The position numbers and the translations under genes are program-made. The notes under the pieces were generated by a model. It did no database searches. It was not told the origin of the DNA and saw only the letters and a list, made by a program, of their open reading frames with translations. Below, one piece after another: positions 26,120 to 34,848 of a stretch of 64,000 bases of DNA. The first letter of the stretch is position 1. Each line of letters begins with the position of its first letter. The stretch is taken from the NCBI RefSeq assembly GCF_001298265.1, contig NZ_LGSZ01000040.1, forward strand, positions 248,001 to 312,000. Reading direction: 5' to 3'. The DNA is from Allobosea vaviloviae (GTDB lineage Bacteria > Pseudomonadota > Alphaproteobacteria > Rhizobiales > Beijerinckiaceae).

Positions 26120-26590
26120 ATGTCGCATACCGTCATGCCGGTCATCAGCCCCGAGGCCTATTTGTCCGAGGCCGCCGTGGAAGATCGCTGGCGCTTCCTG
26201 AAGGCCGGCGAGCTGCGCCGCGCGCGGAAGAGCGGCCGGATCGCATTTTACGCCTTCCCCACCGGGCCGCACTACACGGCCGAGGCCGTGCAGGAATATC
26301 TGGATCGCAGCTACCATCGGAGCGCAGCGTGGCCGAACGTAAGCACAGGGCAGCCGAGCAATCAGGCGGCGCCGTCGGATGGGAATTCGGCGGTTACTAC
26401 CTCGATGTTCCTCACCCCGATCGCGGAGGTGTCTACTACGCCTGTCGCTATGACGCCGGAGCTCGCACTGTCCGCCGCCGAAGCCTGCGTACAGCGGATG
26501 GCGAGGAAGCGAAGCAAGCCCTCGTCGCCCTCATCGCAGCCGCGCCCGCTCGCTCCGCGAGCGAGTGCCCAGGCCCTGCGCAAGTCCTGA
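26120..26590 (+). CDS. Excisionase-like HTH protein overlapping the integrase gene
   Basis: The first 60 residues resemble a small winged-helix excisionase (YLSEAAVEDRWRFLKAGELRRARKSGRIAFY, then YTAEAVQEYLDR). After residue 70 the frame lies over the integrase start and reads as low-complexity serine, proline and alanine sequence. The stop at 26590 gives a 262-base overlap with int. The HTH part is probably the functional part; the tail may only be what the overlapping frame allows. Confidence 0.6.
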   Translation: MSHTVMPVISPEAYLSEAAVEDRWRFLKAGELRRARKSGRIAFYAFPTGPHYTAEAVQEYLDRSYHRSAAWPNVSTGQPSNQAAPSDGNSAVTTSMFLTPIAEVSTTPVAMTPELALSAAEACVQRMARKRSKPSSPSSQPRPLAPRASAQALRKS

Positions 26591-27744
26591 CTGTGCATGT
26601 GATGGAGGCGTATCTGAACGGGCATGCGACGACGATCCGCAGCGAGGGGCAGGCCCTTCGCGCCAACACCCTTTTGGTCGACTATCTCCAGGGTTTGAAG
26701 CAGATCGCTGCGCCACTCTCGTTTTGGACGCCCTCGCGTCAACTTGATTTCGCGGGCTGGCTGAACCGAACGCATAGCCATGGCGCGGCCACGATCGAGC
26801 GCGTCCTCAACGTTCTCGGCGCCGCAATGAATGATGCCGCCGCCGTCAAGATGCGGCTCGACGCAATCGGTCAGCCGGTCGAAGGGGCCATCGTCTCGCA
26901 CGTGCCCAAGATCGTCTTCCAAGGCGAGCGGATTGCCAAGGAGCTGAAGCTTGCCCCGCCGAAGAAGGGCGGTTTCGTGCCGACGATGGTCGAGATGGCC
27001 ACCTTCATCGACGCGCTGGAAACACCTCACCTGCAGCGCTGGCTAATCCTTGCGCTCAACACCTGGGCACGGCCCGAAGCAGTCACGGATTTCACGCCGG
27101 CGGCGCAGTACGATCGGCGACTGGGAGCCATCGATCTGAACCCGCCAGGCCGCGCTCAGAACGACAAGCGCCGTCCGGTGCTACCAGTGACCCGCGGGCT
27201 CGCCGATTGGATCGATCACTGGCAGGCGGCGGACCTCGATCGCTATCAGGAACGGTATGGCCGCAGGCCGAACGAGGAAATCCCGCTGCTCGTCTACAAA
27301 TTGAAGCGCGTCGGCACCGTGCAGAAGGCCGTCAAGCGAATCGCTGACGAGGCCGGAGTTCCTGATCTGACGCAATATTCAACGCGCCGGTTCATGGCGA
27401 CGATGGTCCGCAAACTCTGCCCGCTGGTGACCCGCGAGCGCCGATCCATGTGGCTCGGTCACGTCGTCGAAGAGGGCTCCGCAACGACCGATCACTACGA
27501 AGGATTTTCTGTGGAAGCGCTCGAAGACGTCGCCATTGCGACAGATTTCGTCATCAGCGAACTCCAGAAGCTGACGAAAACAAAGCTGTTTGCGATTGAA
27601 GTTCGATTGAAACCCGCCGAACTGCGTCGGATTGGCGCCACTCCGCAGAGCAAAAAAGCCTTGCAAGACAGTGGGTTGGGTGGTGGGCGACACAGGGATC
27701 GAACCTGTGACCACTCCCGTGTGAAGGGAGTGCTCTACCGCTGA
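26329..27744 (+). CDS. int: Tyrosine recombinase integrase running through attR
   Basis: The 471-residue protein has an N-terminal arm-binding region (GWEFGGYYLDVPHPDRGGVYY), a core-binding domain (about 90-205) and a catalytic domain with R248 (NTWARPEAV), R353 (YSTRRF), H378 (WLGH) and nucleophile Y390 (TTDHYEGF). The box II histidine is replaced by Y350. The start is GTG 26329. The last 20 residues (GGGRHRDRTCDHSRVKGVLY) are read from the att core and host tRNA. In the excised circle the same frame would end at 11139 with a different 27-residue tail. Confidence 0.9.
   Translation: MAERKHRAAEQSGGAVGWEFGGYYLDVPHPDRGGVYYACRYDAGARTVRRRSLRTADGEEAKQALVALIAAAPARSASECPGPAQVLTVHVMEAYLNGHATTIRSEGQALRANTLLVDYLQGLKQIAAPLSFWTPSRQLDFAGWLNRTHSHGAATIERVLNVLGAAMNDAAAVKMRLDAIGQPVEGAIVSHVPKIVFQGERIAKELKLAPPKKGGFVPTMVEMATFIDALETPHLQRWLILALNTWARPEAVTDFTPAAQYDRRLGAIDLNPPGRAQNDKRRPVLPVTRGLADWIDHWQAADLDRYQERYGRRPNEEIPLLVYKLKRVGTVQKAVKRIADEAGVPDLTQYSTRRFMATMVRKLCPLVTRERRSMWLGHVVEEGSATTDHYEGFSVEALEDVAIATDFVISELQKLTKTKLFAIEVRLKPAELRRIGATPQSKKALQDSGLGGGRHRDRTCDHSRVKGVLYR
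27679..27725. repeat. Attachment site attR (47-bp direct repeat in tRNA-Val)
   Basis: This is identical to 11002-11048. It covers the tRNA 3' half from just past the CCA end to the anticodon loop, so the element restores a complete tRNA on integration. The core is also the last coding part of the integrase gene. Identity ends at the anticodon loop, the usual crossover region of integrases that target this part of tRNAs. Confidence 0.92.
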
Positions 27745-27755
27745 GCTAGTCGCCC
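27681..27755 (-). tRNA. tRNA-Val (anticodon CAC)
   Basis: On the minus strand the 75 bases fold as a full tRNA: acceptor GGGCGAC paired with GTCGCCC, D stem GCTC/GAGC, anticodon stem CTCCC/GGGAG with loop TTCACAC (anticodon CAC, codon GUG), T stem ACAGG/CCTGT with loop TTCGATC, and an encoded CCA end. The 3' half derives from the integrated element. Confidence 0.96.
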
Positions 27756-27792
27756 GCACCGGCGCTTCTCCTAGTCGCAGCCGGCTGTGGCG

Positions 27793-28521
27793 TCAAGAAT
27801 GTGCGGGGACCTTCCCGTCGCTTGTGTTGCCGGCCTCTTGACCGCCCCCGCCGCCGAGGATCTGCCGCACCGCCTCGGGCAGGGCGTCGAAATGCTGGAT
27901 GATCAGGTCGGGCTCCAGCGTTTCGATGGGCACATCGGTATAGCCGAAGGGCACGCAGATCGTGGGGATGCCGGCGGCGCGGGCGGTTGTGATGTCGGTG
28001 CGCGAATCGCCGATCATCACGGCACGTGCCGGATCGGCACCGGCAGCCTCGATCGTCAGGGTCAGGTGCCGTGGATCGGGCTTGTGGAACGGGAAGCTGT
28101 CGCGCCCCGCCACCGCCGCGAAGCGCTGCGCGATCTTGAAATGATCGAGAATCAGCCGCGTGTGCAGGATCGGCTTGTTGGTGCAAACGGCCAGCGCATA
28201 GCCCTCGGCCGCCAGCGTATCCAGCGCGTCGAGCACGCCATCGAAGAGGAAGCTGTTCGAGGCGACGTCCTCGGCATAGATCAGCAGGAATTCCTCGAAG
28301 AGCCGCTCCAGCGTCTCGTCGTCGAGCGGCCGGCCCGAAACCTTGAAGCCGCGCGAGATCAGCGCCCGCGCCCCCGCGCCGACCAGTTCGCGCGCGCGCT
28401 CCAGCGGCAGCGCCGGCAGGCCCTCGCGCTCCAGGATGACGTTGAGCGTGCGCATGATGTCGGGCGCCGTCTCGGCGAGCGTGCCGTCAAGATCGAAGAC
28501 GACGATGGGGGGCAGGCTCAT
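27793..28521 (-). CDS. gph: Phosphoglycolate phosphatase
   Basis: This 242-residue HAD-family hydrolase has nucleophile motif I VFDLDGTLAET, motif II in AVCTNKP, and motif III/IV around KPDPRHL and MIGDSRTDI. The match to Gph includes the helical cap (residues 18-85). It removes phosphate from 2-phosphoglycolate formed from oxidised DNA ends or from photorespiratory-type side reactions. It is separated from the tRNA gene by about 40 bases. Confidence 0.9.
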   Translation of the reverse strand: MSLPPIVVFDLDGTLAETAPDIMRTLNVILEREGLPALPLERARELVGAGARALISRGFKVSGRPLDDETLERLFEEFLLIYAEDVASNSFLFDGVLDALDTLAAEGYALAVCTNKPILHTRLILDHFKIAQRFAAVAGRDSFPFHKPDPRHLTLTIEAAGADPARAVMIGDSRTDITTARAAGIPTICVPFGYTDVPIETLEPDLIIQHFDALPEAVRQILGGGGGQEAGNTSDGKVPAHS

Positions 28522-28579
28522 CTGCGGCTCTTTCGTGGTGCGGTGGCTGCCGTGCTTAAAGGCGCGGGCGCCCCGCTTG

Positions 28580-28625
28580 GCAAGACCGGCGAAGCCGCCA
28601 TCGCAAGACCGGCGAAGCCGCCATC
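28580..28625. repeat. Tandem 23-bp duplication
   Basis: Two exact copies of a 23-base unit stand head to tail (28580-28602 and 28603-28625) between gph and the 28681 gene. Each contains ACCGGCGAAGCCGCCATC. It looks like a recent slippage or duplication event and could vary in copy number between isolates. Confidence 0.85.
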
Positions 28626-28680
28626 CCGTGCCCCGGCAATGATGCTATCGTGCCGCCGATTCGCGAAAGGGACCATAGCG

Positions 28681-29052
28681 GTGTCGACATCTCCTGGACG
28701 ATTGCTGGGCCTGGCTGCCGGCGGATGGCTGGCCCTGGTGGGGGCTGCTCAGGCTGCGCCCTTCGAATTCGCGCCCGCGCCGCAGACCGACCTGAACCGG
28801 GTCTATCGCATCGACAAGGCGACCGGCGAGGTTGCGGCCTGCCAGTTCCAGCTGAAGGAGGGCGGCGTCGGCGTTACCGTCTGCTTCCCGCCGGGTGAGG
28901 GGGCAGGGCCGCAGGCGCCGAGCGACTATTCGCTGATGCCGTCGCGCCATGAGCGCGAGGGCGGCATTTTCCGGGTCAATATCCGTACCGGCGAGATGAG
29001 CATCTGCTACGTCTTCGACGACAAGACCGTGTGCACCGCGCAGGCGAAGTAA
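28681..29052 (+). CDS. Secreted hypothetical protein
   Basis: The 123-residue protein starts at GTG 28681 with AAAGGG upstream. It has a signal peptide (GRLLGLAAGGWLALVGAAQAA) and two repeats of a similar motif (VYRIDKATGEVAACQF and IFRVNIRTGEMSICYVF), each with a cysteine, plus CTAQAK at the end. The duplicated motif suggests a small beta-propeller-like or paired-sheet fold. No family was recognised; it is likely periplasmic. Confidence 0.65.
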   Translation: MSTSPGRLLGLAAGGWLALVGAAQAAPFEFAPAPQTDLNRVYRIDKATGEVAACQFQLKEGGVGVTVCFPPGEGAGPQAPSDYSLMPSRHEREGGIFRVNIRTGEMSICYVFDDKTVCTAQAK

Positions 29053-29190
29053 CCCGCTGGAATAATCCGCCGCCGGGACGGGGCAAAAGCGCAGGACCTA
29101 TTGCTGTTATGCGCCGCCGGCTGGTCGTCAGCAGCGACGCCGGCATGCTAGATCAAGCGCAAATTCTCATTCGCGTCATCGAGGCCCGTC

Positions 29191-30642
29191 ATGCTGAAGT
29201 TGAACGATCCGTCCCTCCTCAAGTCGCAGTGCCATGTCGATGGCGCATGGATCGGCGAGGGCGTCGATGTGGTCGACAACCCCGCCACCGGCGAGGTGCT
29301 GGCCAAGGTGCCGCGCTTCGGCGCCGACGAAACGACGGCGGCTGTCGAGGCCGCCTCGCGCGCCTTCAAGCCCTGGGCGAAGAAGAGCGCCAAGGAGCGC
29401 TCGCAGATCCTGCGCAAGTGGTTCGACCTGATCATGGCCAACCAGGAGGACCTGGCGCAGATCATGACCGCCGAGCAGGGCAAGCCGATCACCGAGGCGC
29501 GCGGCGAGGTCGCCTATGCCGCCTCCTTCGTCGAGTTCTATGCCGAGGAAGCCAAGCGCATCTATGGCGAGACGATTCCCTCGCCCTTCCCGAATTCGCG
29601 CATCATCGTCGCCAAGCAGCCCGTCGGCGTCTGCGCCGCGATCACGCCCTGGAACTTCCCGGCCGCGATGATCACCCGCAAGTGCTCGCCCGGCCTCGCC
29701 GCCGGCTGCACCTTCGTGGTCAAGCCCGCGCCCGACACCCCGCTGACGGCGCTCGCCCTGATCGAGCTCGCCATCCGCGCCGGCTTCCCCAAGGGCGTGC
29801 TGAACATCGTCACGGGTGACGCAGTCGCGATCGGCAAGGTCATGACGAGCCATCCCGCCGTGCGCTTCATCGGCTTTACCGGATCGACGCCCGTCGGCAA
29901 GCTCCTGATGCAGCAGGCGGCCTCGACGGTGAAGAAGGTCGGGCTGGAACTGGGCGGCAACGCGCCCTTCATCGTCTTCGACGACGCCGATGTCGATGCC
30001 GCCGTCCAGGGCGCGATCGCGGCCAAGTTCCGCAATATGGGCCAGACCTGCGTCTGCACCAACCGCCTCTTCGTGCAGGACGGCATCCATGACGAGTTCG
30101 TCGCCAAATTCGCTGGCGAGGTCGCCAAGATGAAGGTCGGCAACGGCACCGAAATCGGCGTCGTCCAGGGCCCGCTGATCAATGAGCGCGCGGTCGAGAA
30201 GGTCGAGCGTCATGTCGCTGATGCCGTCGCCAACGGCGCCAAGGTCATGGTCGGCGGCAAGCGCCATGCGCTCGGCCGCACCTTCTACGAGCCGACCGTG
30301 ATCTCCGGCGTCACCACGAAGATGCTGGTGACCAACGAGGAGACCTTCGGTCCCGTCGCGCCGGTCTATCGCTTCAAGACGGAGGAGGAGGTCGTCGCCA
30401 TGGCCAACGACACGCCCTTCGGTCTGGCGGCGTATTTCTACTCAAAGGATCTTGGCCGCGCCTTCCGCGTCGCGGAGGAGCTCGAATACGGCATGGTCGG
30501 CATCAACTCCGCGATGCTGGGCACCGAGGTCGCGCCCTTCGGAGGCGTCAAGGAATCGGGCCTCGGCCGTGAGGGCTCGCTTCACGGCATGGATGAGTTC
30601 GTCGAGATCAAATACATGCTCATGGGCGGGCTCGGCGCGTGA
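29191..30642 (+). CDS. gabD: NAD(P)-dependent succinate-semialdehyde dehydrogenase
   Basis: The 483-residue aldehyde dehydrogenase has the glutamate motif [12 protein letters not shown] and catalytic cysteine in [13 protein letters not shown]. The second cysteine two residues later is typical of GabD. It oxidises succinate semialdehyde to succinate in GABA breakdown. Related semialdehydes may also be substrates. Its stop overlaps the rpiA start by four bases. Confidence 0.9.
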   Translation: MLKLNDPSLLKSQCHVDGAWIGEGVDVVDNPATGEVLAKVPRFGADETTAAVEAASRAFKPWAKKSAKERSQILRKWFDLIMANQEDLAQIMTAEQGKPITEARGEVAYAASFVEFYAEEAKRIYGETIPSPFPNSRIIVAKQPVGVCAAITPWNFPAAMITRKCSPGLAAGCTFVVKPAPDTPLTALALIELAIRAGFPKGVLNIVTGDAVAIGKVMTSHPAVRFIGFTGSTPVGKLLMQQAASTVKKVGLELGGNAPFIVFDDADVDAAVQGAIAAKFRNMGQTCVCTNRLFVQDGIHDEFVAKFAGEVAKMKVGNGTEIGVVQGPLINERAVEKVERHVADAVANGAKVMVGGKRHALGRTFYEPTVISGVTTKMLVTNEETFGPVAPVYRFKTEEEVVAMANDTPFGLAAYFYSKDLGRAFRVAEELEYGMVGINSAMLGTEVAPFGGVKESGLGREGSLHGMDEFVEIKYMLMGGLGA

Positions 30643-31340
30643 CACCAGACGATCTGAAGAAGCTCGCCGCGGCGCGCGCGCTCGAACTGGTGCGCCCTGG
30701 CATGAGGCTTGGCCTCGGAACCGGCTCAACGGCGAAGCATTTCGTCGATATGCTCGGCGCGCGCGTCGCGGACGGGCTAGACGTCGTCTGCGTTTCGACA
30801 TCTGAAGTCACGGAGGCACAGGCTCGCGCGCTTGGTATCCCGATGTCGACGCTGGAAGAGACGCCTGAGCTCGATCTCACCATCGACGGGGCCGACGAGG
30901 TCGATGGCGAGCTTCGCCTGATCAAGGGCGGCGGCGCGGCCCTGCTGCGCGAGAAGATCGTCGCGTCGGCCTCCGCGCGCATGGTCGTGATCGCCGACGA
31001 CAGCAAGCTCGTGACGCAACTCGGGCGCTTTCCGTTGCCGATCGAGATCGTTCCTTTCGGGCTGGAGGTGACCCGGCGTGCCGTCATGGCCGCGATCGCG
31101 TCTGTCGGCTCTGCCGGCGAACTCGTCTTGCGCCGTAAGGCCGATGGCACCGTGCTTGTAACGGATGGGGGGCACTACATCCTCGACGCGCATCTTGGCG
31201 CCATCGCGCAGCCGGAGGCTTTGGCGGCGGCCCTCGCGCGGATTCCCGGTGTTGTCGAGCACGGGCTGTTCCTGGGCCTCGCGACGGCGGCGATCCTCGC
31301 AAGCGCAACCGGCCTGACCATCGTCGGAACGCTCGACTAG
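30639..31340 (+). CDS. rpiA: Ribose-5-phosphate isomerase A
   Basis: The 233-residue protein has the RpiA signatures [43 protein letters not shown] and the late loop [14 protein letters not shown]. It interconverts ribose 5-phosphate and ribulose 5-phosphate in the pentose phosphate pathway. GTG 30639 overlaps the gabD stop as GTGA. Confidence 0.95.
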   Translation: MTPDDLKKLAAARALELVRPGMRLGLGTGSTAKHFVDMLGARVADGLDVVCVSTSEVTEAQARALGIPMSTLEETPELDLTIDGADEVDGELRLIKGGGAALLREKIVASASARMVVIADDSKLVTQLGRFPLPIEIVPFGLEVTRRAVMAAIASVGSAGELVLRRKADGTVLVTDGGHYILDAHLGAIAQPEALAAALARIPGVVEHGLFLGLATAAILASATGLTIVGTLD

Positions 31341-31597
31341 GCAGGTCTGGGTAGGATTTTGGGGCCGGTTGCCGATGTGGCCTCACCAGCTGCGACATCG
31401 CTCCGCCCTAAAACCTTTCCACTTTGAGGTTCGATGCTCTATGGAGACCCTTGATGCCCAATCCGGCATCGAGGCTGCCTTGAGTCGAATCCGGCCGGGC
31501 GCCACCGAGACGATCACGCGATCGGCCTGCCAGGAATGGCGCGGGCCGGGATACAGCTATGATTGCGCGAATGGCGCATGATGAAGGGGCCTACGCC

Positions 31598-32134
31598 ATG
31601 ATCCGTTACCATCTCGCCGGCGCAGCCGTCAGCCTGGCGCTCGTAGTCGGGATGCCCGTGCAGGCTCAGGTGCCGACGCCCCCCGCCACCGCGACCCCGG
31701 CCCCCCCGGCCGATATCCCGCAGAGTCATCTGCTCGCGGCGAGGGACGTTCTCGTGGTGACCGGCGTCGCCGAATCCTTCGAGTCGATCTACAATGAATT
31801 CCGCGTGCGCGTTCGCGATATGGTGGTCAGCACCCGGCCGGAGCTTCGCAAGGACACCGACGAGGTGATCGCCGCCCTGAAGTCGGAAGCAGAAAGGAAG
31901 CGCGATGAAATCATCGCTTCCTCGGCATTCCTGTTCGCAAAGCATATGAGCGAGGCGGATCTCAAGGAGGTCGCCGCCTTCTTCAAGTCGCCCGTCGGCC
32001 AGCGCTACAGCGCCGCGCGCCCCAAGGCGCTCGACGAGATTTTCGGCCTGCTGCAGGCATGGAGCGTCAACACCAGCAATTTCCTGTTCGACCGCTTCAG
32101 CGAGGAAATGCGCAAGCGCGGCCACCAGATCTGA
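31598..32134 (+). CDS. DUF2059 secreted protein
   Basis: The 178-residue protein has a signal peptide ending near AQAQ and a proline-rich segment (TPPATATPAPPADIP), then a helical DUF2059 domain (MSEADLKEVAAFFKSPVGQRY). I chose ATG 31598 because the signal peptide starts there. DUF2059 proteins are periplasmic and of unknown function. A strong terminator follows. Confidence 0.8.
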   Translation: MIRYHLAGAAVSLALVVGMPVQAQVPTPPATATPAPPADIPQSHLLAARDVLVVTGVAESFESIYNEFRVRVRDMVVSTRPELRKDTDEVIAALKSEAERKRDEIIASSAFLFAKHMSEADLKEVAAFFKSPVGQRYSAARPKALDEIFGLLQAWSVNTSNFLFDRFSEEMRKRGHQI

Positions 32135-32166
32135 GTCGCCAGCCCGGCCAGTTATGAATGCGAACT

Positions 32167-32195
32167 AGCCGCCGGCCTCGTGCCGGCGGCTTTTT
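32167..32195 (+). terminator. Intrinsic terminator after the DUF2059 gene
   Basis: AGCCGCCGGC (32167-32176) pairs perfectly with GCCGGCGGCT (32182-32191) around a CTCGT loop and is followed by TTTT. It ends the plus-strand transcript and separates it from the convergent permease gene. Confidence 0.9.
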
Positions 32196-32216
32196 GCGTT
32201 GCAGAAGCGGCGGCCG

Positions 32217-33641
32217 TCAGTTCTTCGGCCCCTTTCGGACGACGTCCTCCTCGAGCGGCCCGGTCGGCCGCATGCCTGCGGTGCGGTTGACCATCACGGT
32301 CACCACCCAGAGCAGCATGCCAATGCCGATCAGCACGCCGGCGATCTCGTACTGGACGACGTCCCGCCCGGTCCAGGGGCCGGCGAAGAAGGCGCAGGCC
32401 AGCGCGCCGAGCACGGGCAGCACGGTCGGGGTGCGGAAATGGTCGTGTTCGACTGTGTCCTTGCGCAGCACCAACACGGCGATGTTCACCACCGTGAAGA
32501 CGCAGAGCAACAGCAGCGCCGTCGTCCCACCCAACGCCGGAACTTCCCCGACGAAGGTGATCAGGCCGAAGGCGAGCAGGGTGGTGAAGCCGATCGCGAT
32601 ATAGGGCGTGCGGCGCGTCGCATGGACCTTGCCCAGCACGGGCGGCAGCACATGCTCGCGGCTCATGCCATAGACCAGCCGGCTCGCCATCAGCATGTTG
32701 ATCAGCGCGCTGTTGGCGACCGCAAACATGGTGATGAAGCCGAAGATCCAGAGCGGGAAGTTCGGAGCGCCGGCCTGCACCACCTTCAGCAGCGGCGTCT
32801 CGCCCTCACCGAGTTGCTCCGGCGGCACCAGCGTGATCGCCGAGATCGAAACCAGCACATAAATCACGCCGGTGATGACGAGGCCGGCCAGGAGCACCTT
32901 GGGAAAGATGCGGCTTGGATTCTTGCACTCCTCGGCCATGTTGACCGAATCCTCGAAGCCGACCATCGCGAAGAAGGCCAGCGTGGTCGCCGCGATCACC
33001 GGCCAGAAGGCGCCGCCATCGCCCGTGGTCTTGAATTCGAGCACGCGCGAGACATCGCCCTGGCCGGCCATGATCGCCATCAGGCCGATGCCGATGATGA
33101 TCAGCAGGCCGGTGAGTTCGACGCAGGTCAGGACGACATTGGCCTTCACGCTCTCGCCGACGCCGCGCAGATTGACCACCGCGACCAGCGCCATGAAGCC
33201 GAGCCCGATCGCGGTGATGCCGAAGCTGCCCGACAGGCCGAGATTGAACGCGTTCGACATGTTCGCGGCGAAGGCCCGGGACGCCGTCGAGGCAGAGGTG
33301 ATGCCCGAGCACATCACCGCGAAGGCGACGATGAAGGTGATGAAGTGGATGCCGAAGGCCTTGTGGGTATAGAGCGCGGCGCCTGCCGCCTTCGGGTATT
33401 TGGTGACCAGTTCGAGATAGCTGAAGGCCGTCACCATCGCCACGACGAAGGCGATGAGGAAGGGCAGCCAGACCACCCCGCCGACCTGCTTGGCGACCTG
33501 TCCGGTCAGCGCATAGATGCCGGTGCCGAGGATGTCTCCGACGATGAAGAGCAGCAGCAGCCAGGGGCCCATCACCCGGTGCAGGCTCGGCTCGGCTTTC
33601 GTCTCCGGCGCGGCGGCAGGGGGCAATGCGATATCGCTCAT
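32217..33641 (-). CDS. APC family amino acid permease
   Basis: The 474-residue protein has about twelve membrane helices with the APC opening VGDILGTGIYALTGQVAKQVGG and the later EECKNPSRIFPKVLLAGL. Start ATG 33641 has GAGGAT upstream. APC members import amino acids or polyamines by proton symport. The exact substrate cannot be read here. Confidence 0.88.
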   Translation of the reverse strand: MSDIALPPAAAPETKAEPSLHRVMGPWLLLLFIVGDILGTGIYALTGQVAKQVGGVVWLPFLIAFVVAMVTAFSYLELVTKYPKAAGAALYTHKAFGIHFITFIVAFAVMCSGITSASTASRAFAANMSNAFNLGLSGSFGITAIGLGFMALVAVVNLRGVGESVKANVVLTCVELTGLLIIIGIGLMAIMAGQGDVSRVLEFKTTGDGGAFWPVIAATTLAFFAMVGFEDSVNMAEECKNPSRIFPKVLLAGLVITGVIYVLVSISAITLVPPEQLGEGETPLLKVVQAGAPNFPLWIFGFITMFAVANSALINMLMASRLVYGMSREHVLPPVLGKVHATRRTPYIAIGFTTLLAFGLITFVGEVPALGGTTALLLLCVFTVVNIAVLVLRKDTVEHDHFRTPTVLPVLGALACAFFAGPWTGRDVVQYEIAGVLIGIGMLLWVVTVMVNRTAGMRPTGPLEEDVVRKGPKN

Positions 33642-33803
33642 GACATATCCTCGCTCCGGTCGCAGGCGATGGCCGGCACGGTATGAACACATTTGCGCCG
33701 CAGTTGTTCATCGAGACGGCGCACATTCTCGACTGCCTCCGCCCTGTGTGCCGCGTGTCGGCACGTCCCGCCTTATTCCCTCGCGATCGAACGGAATCTC
33801 TGC

Positions 33804-34838
33804 ATGAACGGCGAACCCGTCCTCGTCACCGGCGGTTCCGGCTTCCTGGCCGGGCATTGTATCCTGGCCTTGCTGGCGGCCGGCCATGAGGTTCGCACCA
33901 CCTTGCGATCGCCGCATCGGGAAGCCGGTTTGCGCGGCGCGCTCGCAGCGGCGGGGGTCGACGCGGGAGAGCGGCTGAGCGTTGTCCCAGCCGATCTGAC
34001 CCAAGATGCGGGCTGGACGGAAGCCGTGGCGGGCTGCCGCTATGTCCTCCACGTCGCTTCGCCATTGTCGAGCGCCGCGCCCAAACACGAAGACGAACTG
34101 ATTCGTCCGGCACGCGAAGGCACGTTGCGGGTGCTGCGCGCAGCCCATGCCGCCGGCGTCGAGCGTGTCGTGCTGACCTCGTCCTTCGCCGCGATCGGCT
34201 ACGGCAAGCGGCTGACGCGCCCCTATGCCGAGAGCGACTGGACGGATGCATCAGTGCCGGGTCTCGCCGCCTATCCGAAATCGAAGACGCTGGCCGAGCG
34301 GGCCGCCTGGGAGTTCATCGACGGGCAGGGCAGGGGGCTGGAACTGGCGGTCGTCAACCCTGTCGGTATCTTCGGCCCGCTGCTCGGCCCCGACCTGTCG
34401 GCCTCGATCCTGCTGATCAGGAGCATGCTCGAAGGCAAACTGCCCGCACTTCCGCGGCTGATGTTCGGCGTCGTCGATGTCCGCGACGTCGCCGATCTGC
34501 ATCTGAAGGCGATGACGGATCCGGCCGCCGCCGGCGAGCGCTTCATCGCCACGGCCGGCGATTTCCTGAGCATGCAGCAGATCGCCCAGGCGTTGAAGGA
34601 CCGGCTCGGCCCAGCGGCCGACAAGGTTTCGACCCGCGTGCTGCCGGACTGGCTCGTGCGCCTCGTCGCGCGCTTCAGCGCCGCAGCGCGGCAGGCCGCG
34701 ACGCCGGAACTCGGCCGCACCAAGACCGCCTCCAGCGCCAAGGCGCGCGCCATGCTGGGCTGGGAACCGCGCCCCGCCGCTGAGGCGCTGGCCGCAACGG
34801 GCGAGAGCCTGGTCCGGTTGGGGTTGGTGGGTCGATAG
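33804..34838 (+). CDS. Extended SDR family NAD(P)-dependent reductase
   Basis: The 344-residue protein has the Rossmann motif VTGGSGFLAGH and catalytic YPKSK preceded by SSFAAIGYG. It is closest in design to dihydroflavonol reductase and aldehyde reductase-like enzymes. Start ATG 33804 is the first codon before the fold. The substrate is unknown. A palindromic repeat follows its stop. Confidence 0.85.
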   Translation: MNGEPVLVTGGSGFLAGHCILALLAAGHEVRTTLRSPHREAGLRGALAAAGVDAGERLSVVPADLTQDAGWTEAVAGCRYVLHVASPLSSAAPKHEDELIRPAREGTLRVLRAAHAAGVERVVLTSSFAAIGYGKRLTRPYAESDWTDASVPGLAAYPKSKTLAERAAWEFIDGQGRGLELAVVNPVGIFGPLLGPDLSASILLIRSMLEGKLPALPRLMFGVVDVRDVADLHLKAMTDPAAAGERFIATAGDFLSMQQIAQALKDRLGPAADKVSTRVLPDWLVRLVARFSAAARQAATPELGRTKTASSAKARAMLGWEPRPAAEALAATGESLVRLGLVGR

Positions 34839-34848
34839 CGCCCGCAAC

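Larger units (their letters stand above)
11002..27725. mobile_element. Integrated tRNA-Val element with phage head genes but no complete tail
   Basis: Perfect 47-bp direct repeats (11002-11048 and 27679-27725) bound a 16.7-kb element inserted in tRNA-Val(CAC). It carries an AAA ATPase, TerS/TerL, a repressor module, portal, protease-capsid fusion, gpW, DUF2190, a tail assembly chaperone with frameshift, tape measure, excisionase-like protein and integrase. I find no tail tube, tail terminator, baseplate, fibre, holin or lysin. Genes are tightly overlapped and none is broken, so simple decay of a full prophage is not the obvious explanation. A satellite that uses a helper's tail and lysis genes is a real alternative. 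Confidence 0.9.

Noticed and set aside
11002..27725. Gene transfer agent cluster
   Set aside because: Integrase, att sites, own replication ATPase and missing tail genes are unlike the conserved alphaproteobacterial gene transfer agent cluster.
27679..27744. Residues GGGRHRDRTCDHSRV as a protein motif
   Set aside because: This common database tail is simply tRNA sequence read as protein. Here it is in frame with int, but it is not a functional domain on its own.
31369..31581. Possible 70-residue protein between rpiA and the DUF2059 gene
   Set aside because: No good ribosome site and unnatural composition.
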